60,067 nucleotides of DNA. Origin: Bacteroidales bacterium. GTDB lineage: Bacteria > Bacteroidota > Bacteroidia > Bacteroidales > GCA-2748055. The first letter of the stretch is position 1. The number at the start of each line of letters is the position of its first letter. Both the position numbers and the translations under genes were made by a program. Shown here in pieces: positions 52,601 through 60,067 of this stretch. The stretch lies in assembly GCA_023138875.1 (NCBI GenBank), contig JAGLOO010000033.1:1-60067 (forward strand), read 5' to 3'. The notes below the pieces were generated by a model. The model ran no database searches, was not told the DNA's origin, and was given only the letters and a program-made list of their open reading frames with translations.

Positions 52601-55600
52601 AAGTGAAAATGCTTCCTGGACCATGTGTTCCAATGGTAAGATGAATCATATAAAAGATTCATTTAAATCCATTGAGGTTGATTTTAAAGAAGTCCGGAAA
52701 CGGATAACGGTTCCTGTTCCGGTAAAGGCTCTGCATGATGAACTTCTCGAAAGCGGACTCTATCTTGGTCCGAGTTTCAGGGCTATCAAACACTTGTGGA
52801 GAAGTGAAAATGAATGGGAATCTTTCAGTGAGATAGAGGTGCATGAAAGCATCCGTTCCGAGTTCTTCCAGTTCAATCTTCACCCGGGAGTTCTGGACAG
52901 TTGCTTCCAGACCGTATTCGGAATATTTAACACCGGTGAGGAATCGGACAGGAAAATGGGTGTCTATATCCCGGTTCATATTGACAGGATAAAGTTCCAT
53001 AAAAAACCCAATTCCTTTAAAATGTTTGTCTATGGCAGGTTGAGGGAATGGACGGATGAATATGCACTGGGCGAATTGGTTATTTTTAATGAAGATGGAG
53101 AGACTATTGCTGAATTCCAGGGCTTCCGCTCACAATATCTGAAAGGGTCCAGGGGAGAGACAGCAGGCGAACAGGAAAAATGGTTTTATGAGTATAACTG
53201 GAGCATGAAATCCAGGTCGGACCAGGAACTTGTCCGTAATCCGGGTGATTACTTACCTTCTCCCAATGCCATCAGGGCGAGCGTTAATGAGACCATCCGG
53301 GAGATAAATGCACTCCCCGAACAGGCTGAGTATTATGAAAATTACGAGCCCCGGCAATACAACCTTACCATAGGATATATCTGCAATTCCCTGAGAGAGA
53401 TGGGAATGCCTTTCATTGCCGGGACTAAAGTCAATATCAGTAACCTTATTAAAGAATTTGGCGTGATCAGCGATCATCACCGCCTGTTTTACCATATATT
53501 CAATTTACTGAAAAAGGCCGGAATTGTGGAGGGCGACCAGGATGATTACGTAGTGATTAAAACTCCTGATTTCAGGGATCTTAAATTATGGATCGATGAA
53601 ATCAATGAACAGTATCCCCAGTTTCGTCATGAAACAACATTGCTGGGCCGTTGCGGACCTGAGATTTCAGGGGTATTGACAGGAGAAGTGGATCCGATCC
53701 AATTGATTTTCCCGGAAGACCAGTGGGATCTGATCGTCAATTACTATGTTGAAGGTTTTGCATTTAAGAAATACAATGATCTTGCTGCCCGTGTTGTTTC
53801 AGAATTGATACATGGTATTCCTGAAGACCAAACACTTCGCATTCTTGAAATAGGTGCAGGCACAGGAGGCATGACACAGGCTGTCCTGTCATTGCTGCCT
53901 TCCGGCCGAACAGAATACTACTATACAGACGTTTCCCATGTTTTCATGCTTAAGGCACAGCAAAGGTTTGCCAGGTATCCCTTCGTACAATATAAATTAT
54001 TGGATATCGAGAAGGATCCGGCTGAACAGGGATTTGACATCAATTCATTTGACCTGGTTATTGCATCTGATGTGATACATGCCACCCGCAATCTTAAAAC
54101 AAGTTTCGGGAATGTGAAACGACTGCTTGCATCCGAAGGAATACTGCTCATGCTGGAGGTAACCAATTCTCCCGTTTACCTCGATTTTATCTTTGGGATG
54201 ACTGAAGGATGGTGGTTATTCGAGGATACGGATATCCGGCCTGATCATGCTACAATGAGTCCAGACAGGTGGAAAAAAGTGCTTGAGCGTGAGGGATTTT
54301 CAGATGTTGCGGCTTACAGTGACTTTAAAAATAATGATTCTTCCTGTCAGAGTGTGATTCTTGCCCGGAATACGAAGCTGGATCTGACCAACAAAGCACT
54401 GGAGGATTCACCAAAGCTTGGCAAGGCAGATTGGCTGGTCTTCGCTGATGATAAGGGTGTGGCTGATATCATACAGTCCAGACTGGCTGCCATTGAGAAA
54501 CAATCTTACATGGTCAGACGTGGCGAGGGTTTTACTAAAATCAAAGAAACTGAGTTTGAGATTGATCCAAAGAGCCAGGATCATGTAAAGAGGTTGATTA
54601 ACCTGGTTGCTGAAAAGGGTAATTTCCAGGGAATCATTTTCTTATGGGGACTGGATTCGGCTGCGAACGAGCAACTTAATATAGATAACATCATTCAGGC
54701 AGAAGACCATTCTTCACTTGCGATGATGAATATAATGAAACAATTGAATGCCACCAATTACGAGAAGAATCCCGAAATCTGGATGATAACTGGTGGTGCA
54801 CAATCGGTTGGGGGAACACCTGAAACAGTTCAGCTGTCCCAGGCCGGACTGAGGGGTGTGAACAGGGTGATTATCAATGAATTTCCTGTTTTCAATTCCA
54901 CCATGGTCGATTTCAGTAATCCTGTGCGGGAGGAAGAGATTGATGCATTTATCGAAGAAATAGTGGCAGGTGATAACGAGGATGAGATCGCTTTCAGGGG
55001 TAAAAAACGTTTTATTAACAGGCTGGAAAGGATCTCCACCGATAATATTGCACAACGTGCTCTGCGAACATTGTCCGCCGGCGATTTGCCATTCACTCTG
55101 ACCATCGATGAGTATGGAGTCCTCGATAACCTGGTAGTCAGGGAAACATCCCGCAGGCTACCCGGTGATGATGAAGTGGAGGTCAGTATCAAAGCATCTG
55201 CTCTTAATTTTCGCGACATCATGCTCTCTATGGGACTGCTTTCAAATGATGCCATCAACAGGGGATTATTCGGAAGGACCATGGGACTGGAATGTGCCGG
55301 AATCGTCACTGCTACAGGAAAGAGTGTTAAGGATGTAAAGGTAGGTGATGAGGTTATGGCAACTGCTCCGTCCTGCCTGGGTAACTTTGCCTATCCAAAG
55401 GCCTGCCATGTTGTTCAGAAACCCGGAAACATAAGCTTCCCCGAAGCCGCAACCTTGCCTGTGGTTTATGTCACCGCGTATTATTCCCTGGTACATCTCT
55501 GTCGCATCAGGAAAGGGGAGAGGATACTTATTCATGCGGCGGCCGGAGGCGTTGGTGTTGCTGCCATACATATTGCCAATGCTGCAGGTGCCGAGATATA

Positions 55601-58010
55601 TGCGACGGTGGGTAGTGAAGAGAAAAAAGCTTACATCGAAAGCATAGGAGTCAGGTCTGATCATATTTTAAACTCCCGTACACTGGAGTTTGCCGACCGC
55701 CTTATGGAACTGACCGGCGGAGAAGGTGTGGATATCGTTCTCAACTCACTTTCAGGAGAAGCTATATTTAAGAGTATCAGATGCTTATCGCCTTACGGAA
55801 GATTTGTAGAGATTGGCAAGACCGATATTTACCGCAACAGCAAGCTTGGACTGCAGCCATTTGGTAATAACCTGTCCTATTTTGGAGTAGATGTAGACAG
55901 ACTTTTCAAACAGAAGGAGAAATTCAGCGGTGAACTGTTCCAGGAAGCCATTGATTTCTTTGTTGATAATACATTCCCTGCACATCCATCCGTAATTTAC
56001 CCGATGTCGGAGATCAAGGATGCTTTCCAGTACATGGCAGGAGCCAGGCACATTGGCAAGATCATTATAAGCATGGAAGATGATGTTAAGGTGGCTCCAC
56101 CCAAGGAAATCCGGTTTAAGGGTAATGCATCATATATGCTGACAGGCGGATGTTCGGGATTTGGACTTGCCGTTGCCGATTGGATGACAACGAAGGGAGC
56201 CAGAAACCTTGTGCTGATGAGCAGGTCAGGTCCCAAGACCGATGATGAGAAAAAGATCATTGACAATATGCGTGAAAGGGGAGTGAACGTGATGATCGCA
56301 AAAGGGGATGTATCCATCCGGGATGATGTGGACCGGATTATGGATCAGGTTAAGCAAGAAATGCCCCCTCTGAAAGGGATTCAGCATGCTGCAATGGTTC
56401 TTGATGATGGCAGCATACCGGAAATTGACCATGATCGTTATTTGAAGGTTTTTATACCAAAAAGTATTGGTTGCTGGCTGCTGCATGAAGCCACCCTGGA
56501 TATGGAGCTGGATCATTTTGTACTCTACTCGTCCATCTCGTCCGTTTATGGTAATCCGGGACAGGTGAGTTATGTTGCAGGGAACAGTTTCCTTGAAAAT
56601 TTCGCGCAGTTCAGGCGTTCACAGGGAATGACTGCAATGACAATTAACTGGGGTGTTTTGGGTGATGTGGGATTTGTTGCAAGAAGCGGAAATGTGGGCG
56701 GATTGCTTTATAAGCAGGGATGGAAAACCTTTACCTTGAAACAATCTACAGATATCCTGGAGCAAATGTTGCTGACCAATCCGGTTCAGCGGGTAGCGAC
56801 TGATTCTGACTGGGAAATGGTGGGTAATTTTTATCCGCATTCCAGTAAAACAAGCCGTTTTGGCCATCTGATCAATGAAAAGGAGATGTCAGCCGTTTCG
56901 GCAGCCGGGGCTGGAGATGGCGGATTGAAAGCTTCTTTAATAGAATTGAGCAAGGAAGAACAATCTGATATTTTAATAACTCATTTAAGGGATACATTTG
57001 CCAGGGTGCTGGGATCTACGGCCGATAAGGTTGATCCTGCAGAACCAGTTACCAAATATGGTCTGGACTCCTTGATGGCAAATCAACTCAGGAACTGGAT
57101 CCAGAGCAGTGTGTCGGTGGATTACTCCATGATGCGAATCATGAAAGGTCCAACCCTTCAGGAAATGACAGAACAGATCCTGGATGAACTCAATGGTCAG
57201 CTCAGTGGCGGGGATGGCCAGGGAGAGGAGAAAGCGGAACTGGATAAATGGGTACAGCGTTCGAAGAAGATTGATAATCCGAGAATGCGACTCTTCTGTC
57301 TTCCCTATTTTGCCGGAGGTGCTTCTGTTTACAGTACCTGGCATGAGTATTTACAGGACGGAATTGAGGTATGTGCCATTCAATACCCGGGGCGCGAAGA
57401 GCGCATGGGTGAAAAACCAATTGACAATTATCTCGATCTGGTCAAAGCGATCTCAGATGTTATCGATCCATTATTAAATTGTCCGGTTGCATTCTATTGC
57501 CATAGTGCCGGGGCAGGCATCGGACTGGAACTGGCGAGATATCTGAGAAGGGAAAAGGGCATTCAACCTGTTAAATTTATCGTTGGCGGATGGCGGTCAC
57601 CTCACCTGGTGAGTCCCTTTAAATTTCTGGATGCCATTGAGGATGATGAGGTTTATATGGATAAGAATATTCCTAATATTCTCAACCACCTGAGATCACT
57701 TGAGATCCCTGAGTCAGTACTTCAGAATGAAGAATTGATCGAAGAGATGCTCCCGGCCCTTCGTGCCGATATACTCCTGGGTAAACGGTATAGATACTAT
57801 GAAGATGAGCCCCTGAATTGTTCACTAACCGCTTTTGCGGGGAAGGACGATACTGTTTTTTCCGCGGAGCAGGTCAAGGAATGGAAGAAACATACCTCAG
57901 GTGAATTCAGGTTCATCAGCGTGAATGGTGGTCATCTTTTCTGCAGGGATAACAAAGAAGAGCTCCTGGCATTAATAACTGAGGAATTAATGGAATATGC
58001 CAATGCCTGA
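49602..58010 (+). CDS. single-module highly reducing type I polyketide synthase (KS-AT-DH-MT-ER-KR-ACP-TE)
   Basis: A 2802-residue synthase (positions from the ATG at 49602). KS ~8-430: Cys180 in DTACSSS, His315, His353. AT ~537-830: Ser628 in GHSIGE. DH ~895-1185: His930 (DDHKVQG) and Asp1099 (HPGVLDS). C-methyltransferase ~1230-1590: LEIGAGTGG. A structural KR-like part, then ER ~1830-2160 with HAAAGGVGVAA. KR ~2170-2390 with TGGCSGFG and Tyr2324. ACP with Ser2490 in GLDSLMAN. TE ~2560-2800 with CHSAG (Ser2635), Asp and His2778. All catalytic residues are intact, so an iterative synthase making a methylated, reduced chain released by the TE is expected. The product is unknown. It overlaps the transferase gene. 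Confidence 0.93.
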   Translation: MDGKTREPLAIVGIGCRFPGNVSTPEEFWKLIVERGDALTDVPADRWDVNAMYAPDFKQAGKISVRRGGFIKDIDKFDASFFGISPMEASRMDPQQRMILELSYEAVENAGLTLEDLDGSRTSVFIGISSHDYGDIQNAPVEQVNIGAHTNLGSALCITANRISYFYNLKGVSMALDTACSSSLNAVHLACRSIWDKDADLAFAGGVNSILKPEPQMGFSKGGFLSPDGKCYAFDSRANGYIRSEGAGLVIIKPLSRAIEDNDIIYATIRGSGVNQDGTTNGISVPNSIAQQEMIQMAYEDAGVDTQHVKYIEAHGTGTFVGDPIEAISIGKIVGANRKEKFYIGSVKTNIGHLEPASGIAGIIKLALAMQNRIIPPNIHYRKPNPNIPFDELKLDVPVEPMKWENEKNGSVYGGVNNFGFGGSNVHVVLEGIGKKKETERATKDRLQICTLSTRDTEALRELVESYITYFQDRNNKTGLNDICYSSAVRRTQHNNRLSVVAGSKKEMADHLQKYLDGENLSEVSEGRSNEVKDKIVFVFSGQGPQWWAMGRQLLENEPVFTETVHKLDKLLSKHADWSLIEELTKEEEASRISETNIAQPAIFAIQIALFEMWKTLGINPSAVVGHSIGEVPAAYVSGALTLEQAVLLIFHRSRVQFKATDKGRMLAAGLPIAEATSLIQGREEKVSIAAVNGPAMVSLSGDTDVIEKISEELEKKDVFNRVLQINVPFHCHHMEPLKEELLTSLNSLKPSATRIPFYSTVTGLVMDGKKLDNRYWYRNVRETVNFAGAIEELINDGFDTFIELGPHPIHALGINDLLAARQKKGLVIPSIRRNEEEKRIFLSSLGMLHTWGCKVNWKACFGDNKFVRLPAYPWQKERYWLETEEGRQVRLGSFVHPHLKRKTISARENHNIIWDIDLDKRTRPYIDDHKVQGPIIYPGAGHVELAISAALASFGEKFEFLEDLNFENALFLPDSGEPVFIQMDISHDGGDYFIYSKPRSENASWTMCSNGKMNHIKDSFKSIEVDFKEVRKRITVPVPVKALHDELLESGLYLGPSFRAIKHLWRSENEWESFSEIEVHESIRSEFFQFNLHPGVLDSCFQTVFGIFNTGEESDRKMGVYIPVHIDRIKFHKKPNSFKMFVYGRLREWTDEYALGELVIFNEDGETIAEFQGFRSQYLKGSRGETAGEQEKWFYEYNWSMKSRSDQELVRNPGDYLPSPNAIRASVNETIREINALPEQAEYYENYEPRQYNLTIGYICNSLREMGMPFIAGTKVNISNLIKEFGVISDHHRLFYHIFNLLKKAGIVEGDQDDYVVIKTPDFRDLKLWIDEINEQYPQFRHETTLLGRCGPEISGVLTGEVDPIQLIFPEDQWDLIVNYYVEGFAFKKYNDLAARVVSELIHGIPEDQTLRILEIGAGTGGMTQAVLSLLPSGRTEYYYTDVSHVFMLKAQQRFARYPFVQYKLLDIEKDPAEQGFDINSFDLVIASDVIHATRNLKTSFGNVKRLLASEGILLMLEVTNSPVYLDFIFGMTEGWWLFEDTDIRPDHATMSPDRWKKVLEREGFSDVAAYSDFKNNDSSCQSVILARNTKLDLTNKALEDSPKLGKADWLVFADDKGVADIIQSRLAAIEKQSYMVRRGEGFTKIKETEFEIDPKSQDHVKRLINLVAEKGNFQGIIFLWGLDSAANEQLNIDNIIQAEDHSSLAMMNIMKQLNATNYEKNPEIWMITGGAQSVGGTPETVQLSQAGLRGVNRVIINEFPVFNSTMVDFSNPVREEEIDAFIEEIVAGDNEDEIAFRGKKRFINRLERISTDNIAQRALRTLSAGDLPFTLTIDEYGVLDNLVVRETSRRLPGDDEVEVSIKASALNFRDIMLSMGLLSNDAINRGLFGRTMGLECAGIVTATGKSVKDVKVGDEVMATAPSCLGNFAYPKACHVVQKPGNISFPEAATLPVVYVTAYYSLVHLCRIRKGERILIHAAAGGVGVAAIHIANAAGAEIYATVGSEEKKAYIESIGVRSDHILNSRTLEFADRLMELTGGEGVDIVLNSLSGEAIFKSIRCLSPYGRFVEIGKTDIYRNSKLGLQPFGNNLSYFGVDVDRLFKQKEKFSGELFQEAIDFFVDNTFPAHPSVIYPMSEIKDAFQYMAGARHIGKIIISMEDDVKVAPPKEIRFKGNASYMLTGGCSGFGLAVADWMTTKGARNLVLMSRSGPKTDDEKKIIDNMRERGVNVMIAKGDVSIRDDVDRIMDQVKQEMPPLKGIQHAAMVLDDGSIPEIDHDRYLKVFIPKSIGCWLLHEATLDMELDHFVLYSSISSVYGNPGQVSYVAGNSFLENFAQFRRSQGMTAMTINWGVLGDVGFVARSGNVGGLLYKQGWKTFTLKQSTDILEQMLLTNPVQRVATDSDWEMVGNFYPHSSKTSRFGHLINEKEMSAVSAAGAGDGGLKASLIELSKEEQSDILITHLRDTFARVLGSTADKVDPAEPVTKYGLDSLMANQLRNWIQSSVSVDYSMMRIMKGPTLQEMTEQILDELNGQLSGGDGQGEEKAELDKWVQRSKKIDNPRMRLFCLPYFAGGASVYSTWHEYLQDGIEVCAIQYPGREERMGEKPIDNYLDLVKAISDVIDPLLNCPVAFYCHSAGAGIGLELARYLRREKGIQPVKFIVGGWRSPHLVSPFKFLDAIEDDEVYMDKNIPNILNHLRSLEIPESVLQNEELIEEMLPALRADILLGKRYRYYEDEPLNCSLTAFAGKDDTVFSAEQVKEWKKHTSGEFRFISVNGGHLFCRDNKEELLALITEELMEYANA

Positions 58011-58743
58011 TGTTCTAATTTTGAATCAACCTGATACAGAGTATTTTCCAAATCTGTTGAAAGGGGATATTCATCTTTGGACCATCTCGCTTGATACTTC
58101 AGAAGATCAGATTGAACGCTTGCGATCAGTTTTGTCTCCCGCAGAAAAAAAGAAAGCATCTTATTACAAATTTGAGCCCATACAGCATCATTATATAGTA
58201 ACCCAGGCTGTTTTAAGGATGCTGCTATCCGCTTATCTGGATATAGGACCTGCGGATATAAAAATGGGAGCTCACAAAAAGGGTAAACCATTCCTTGTGA
58301 ATGATGCTTCAATTTTTTACAATATTTCCAATTCACATGATCTCTGTGTTTATGCATTCTCGCGCGATGGAGAAGTGGGGGTCGATATTGAAAAAATCCG
58401 GGATATGCCTGACATCGACCAGCTGATTGAAAAGAATTTGACAATCCGTGAAAGAAAGTATTTCCAGAAAGATACTGATATCAAGTTAACCAGGTTCTTT
58501 CAATTCTGGACCTTTAAGGAATCTTATCTGAAGGCCATCGGAGAAGGGATGCGACTCACACCGGAAAATCTTGAATTTTCACTGGAGAACGGAACGATCA
58601 GGCTGCGATTTGTTAAGTACGGATTTGATGCCGCAGACTGGCAGTTCAAAGGTTTTACCCGTGAGGGGAACTACACAGGTGCGCTCGCATATACAGGTAA
58701 AGAAACTGTCATCCGGGAAATGAGTATTGCTTTAAAACGTTAA
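57997..58743 (+). CDS. Sfp-type 4'-phosphopantetheinyl transferase
   Basis: A 248-residue transferase that would convert the apo-ACP of the synthase to its active form. The metal-binding motif VGVDIEKIR and the downstream FWTFKESYLKAIGEGM (Trp, Lys-Glu, Lys) are the Sfp signatures. The N-terminal ISLDTSEDQIERLRSVLSPAEKKKASYY also fits the family. The ATG at 57997 overlaps the last 14 bases of the synthase gene (another ATG is two codons later), so the two proteins are translationally coupled. The dedicated partner makes a role in activating this synthase very likely. Confidence 0.93.
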   Translation: MPMPDVLILNQPDTEYFPNLLKGDIHLWTISLDTSEDQIERLRSVLSPAEKKKASYYKFEPIQHHYIVTQAVLRMLLSAYLDIGPADIKMGAHKKGKPFLVNDASIFYNISNSHDLCVYAFSRDGEVGVDIEKIRDMPDIDQLIEKNLTIRERKYFQKDTDIKLTRFFQFWTFKESYLKAIGEGMRLTPENLEFSLENGTIRLRFVKYGFDAADWQFKGFTREGNYTGALAYTGKETVIREMSIALKR

Positions 58744-58981
58744 TTATCTGAACTGCTGAATAGAAAGAGAAATAAGAGTATGCTTTTGGATTGTGAACAC
58801 TCATCCCTTTTATCACTTATCATAAGACGTATCTTACCGTGGGATAACCATGAAATTCACACGCCTCTCACCCTACTTCAGCCAATATCTGCTATAGAAA
58901 TTACATATACCTCAGCTCCACGAATATCAATATGCCAATTTTGTGGCAATAAGTGTATGTTATATTAGAAACGATGAAGGT

Positions 58982-59677
58982 ATGAGTTTACGAAAAGATC
59001 TGTTTTTTCTACTTGGGATCGTAACCTTTTTTCTCCCGTTTTTTGTCTTCAACGAAGTATTTGAAGCTTATTATCAATTCAACCTGGAGCATGGAGTGCT
59101 GATGAGCTTTATCAAGTTTTCCATTCTGGCAACACTGGGCGAAGTCATTGGACTCAGGATTAAGACTGGCAGCTATCATCAAAAAGGATTTGGACTGATC
59201 CCGCGTGCCATTGTTTGGGGATTTCTTGGAGTTACCATTCATATGGCTTTTGCGATTTTCGCAGCCGGAACACCTGTTTTTCTTGAGAAGGTAGGCTTTA
59301 AGGATGCAGGCAGTATACTGCATTCGGATCTGAGCTGGAAGAAAGTACTTGTTTCATTCAGTATTTCTACTGCACTGAATCTTTTCTATGCTCCTGTGAT
59401 GATGACTTTCCATAAAATTACTGATATTCATATTTTGGAAAATGGCGGAATGTTGCAAGGATTTTTTAAGCCTATACATTTTGCCCGGATATTTGAAGAA
59501 ATTAACTGGGATGTTCAATGGAATTTTGTGTTTAAGAAGACCATTCCACTTTTCTGGATCCCTGCACAAACAGTAACATTTTTGTTACCAGAGGAATTCA
59601 GGGTGCTGTTTGCTGCCTTCCTTGGTATAGTTTTGGGTGTGCTGCTTGCTATTGCGGCATTGAAGAATTCTGCATAA
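58982..59677 (+). CDS. membrane protein, possibly Mpv17/PMP22-like
   Basis: A 231-residue protein with four or five hydrophobic segments, starting at 58982 (MSLRKDLFFLLGIV). The C-terminal part (WDVQWNFVFKKTIPLFWIPAQTVTFLLPEEFRVLFAAFLG) resembles the end of the Mpv17/PMP22 family, which has the same Trp, Lys, Pro-x-x-Trp, Asn/Thr-Phe, Pro and Arg order. Resemblance is from memory and the match is loose. It lies 238 bases after the transferase gene, on the same strand; whether it belongs to the polyketide locus, for example in export or membrane response, is not shown. Confidence 0.55.
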   Translation: MSLRKDLFFLLGIVTFFLPFFVFNEVFEAYYQFNLEHGVLMSFIKFSILATLGEVIGLRIKTGSYHQKGFGLIPRAIVWGFLGVTIHMAFAIFAAGTPVFLEKVGFKDAGSILHSDLSWKKVLVSFSISTALNLFYAPVMMTFHKITDIHILENGGMLQGFFKPIHFARIFEEINWDVQWNFVFKKTIPLFWIPAQTVTFLLPEEFRVLFAAFLGIVLGVLLAIAALKNSA

Positions 59678-60067
59678 AAAAATTCCTGATCTATGGGGGT
59701 TCCGCCCGTGTCGGTCGGTCCGGGTTGCGAAACTGTGCGCTGAATTTTCCACACGATCGGGCTTTCCCGGCCGATCAGCCGGTCGGTCGATCCGGACAGA
59801 TCGATAAAACATCGTGCAACCTGGCATTCCGTATGCGGCAGGATCAAATAATCTCATTAATTCAATATGTTCACAAACCCGGTTGTGCATAACGGTGAAA
59901 AATTGTATACTTCTGTCCATAACCTATCCTGGTTCTTACCGAAATCCCGAACAGAACTGAGATCGCTTGTTTTCCTGCGTGTGGGCAAATCGGGCAGAGA
60001 AACACCGTCAGGTCAGAAGATTTTGTAACTACGAGGAAGATCATTAACCCAACTTGCGCTATTGACA
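59678..60067. other. 390-base terminal stretch with no supported gene
   Basis: The first ~100 bases are GC-rich and contain CGGTCGGTC twice (about 59711 and 59780) and the inverted arms GATCGG (59755-59760) and CCGATC (59771-59776). This is unlike the surrounding composition. The remainder up to the window end shows no reading frame with protein-like character that I would defend. It could be a repeat element or the edge of a mobile or intergenic unit that continues outside the window. Confidence 0.4.

Noticed and set aside
57932-58444. 170-codon minus-strand frame across the synthase/transferase junction
   Set aside because: Antisense to two genes with strong family motifs.
58780-58968. 62-codon plus-strand frame between the transferase and the membrane protein
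   Set aside because: No family, no ribosome site, composition not protein-like; the 58744-58981 gap is treated as intergenic.
1-60067. tRNA, rRNA, CRISPR arrays and insertion sequences
   Set aside because: By eye I found no tRNA-like T-arm sequences, rRNA stretches, repeat-spacer arrays or transposase frames. A covariance-model scan would be needed to exclude small RNAs.

Overview
The window is most likely from a member of the Bacteroidota, of the polysaccharide-degrading Bacteroidales/Marinilabiliales type. Evidence: promoter elements of the form TAnnTTTG with TTTG about 19-21 bases upstream, a short RpoD-type sigma factor, a TonB receptor with a carboxypeptidase-regulatory-like domain, DUF5686 and DUF4861 proteins, and the SDR form of D-mannonate oxidoreductase. 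This assignment is inference from gene content. I saw no rRNA, tRNA or CRISPR array.

Layout. (1) 1-5.4 kb: short tandem repeats, a PemK/MazF toxin-antitoxin pair, a decayed LacI gene, two tandem PfkB sugar kinases (one 2-keto-3-deoxygluconate kinase-like), then two consecutive HEPN/nucleotidyltransferase toxin-antitoxin modules. (2) 5.4-6.9 kb: a divergent Nramp-fold transporter lacking the usual metal motifs. (3) 7.0-20.6 kb: a long minus-strand uronate/pentose block. It reads LacI regulator, KduI, KdgF-like cupin, KduD, a DUF4861 lipoprotein, then KDPG aldolase, a TRAP transporter (DctP, DctQ, DctM), an orphan histidine kinase, xylulokinase, xylose isomerase and a lactonase-type propeller lipoprotein. 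Identical 18-bp palindromes lie before the LacI gene and before the aldolase gene. (4) 20.7-29.2 kb: a CDF cation exporter, a YhhN-type membrane protein, an S41-like protein, a TonB receptor with an HMA-like domain, a Cys/His-rich exported peptide and a DUF5686 protein. (5) 29.3-38.0 kb: divergent hexuronate genes, with UxaC and a tagaturonate epimerase-like protein on the minus strand and a LacI regulator, SDR mannonate oxidoreductase, LarA-family protein, PdxB and Gnd on the plus strand. (6) 38.0-49.4 kb: mostly housekeeping genes (DapF, a Do-like protease, RpoD, UvrB, an endonuclease/phosphatase-fold protein, a cyclase-HD fusion) with two decayed or chimeric genes. (7) 49.5-59.7 kb: a very large single-module type I polyketide synthase (KS-AT-DH-MT-ER-KR-ACP-TE), an overlapping Sfp-type phosphopantetheinyl transferase and a membrane protein.

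How it works together. Unsaturated uronates from a pectin-like polymer could be opened by the KdgF-like cupin, converted by KduI and KduD to 2-keto-3-deoxygluconate, phosphorylated by a PfkB kinase and cleaved by the KDPG aldolase. Galacturonate and glucuronate would enter through UxaC, the tagaturonate epimerase and mannonate oxidoreductase. Mannonate dehydratase is not in the window. The LarA-like enzyme may move mannonate or gluconate between epimers, giving a possible link to Gnd. Xylose enters by XylA/XylB.

The most striking locus is the polyketide synthase. Its domain order is that of fungal highly reducing iterative synthases, but with an in-cis thioesterase, and the activating enzyme is encoded in an overlapping frame. 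Three other genes (LacI remnant, the 38-kb remnant and the ThuA-NIPSNAP chimera) show a common decay pattern of internal deletions.
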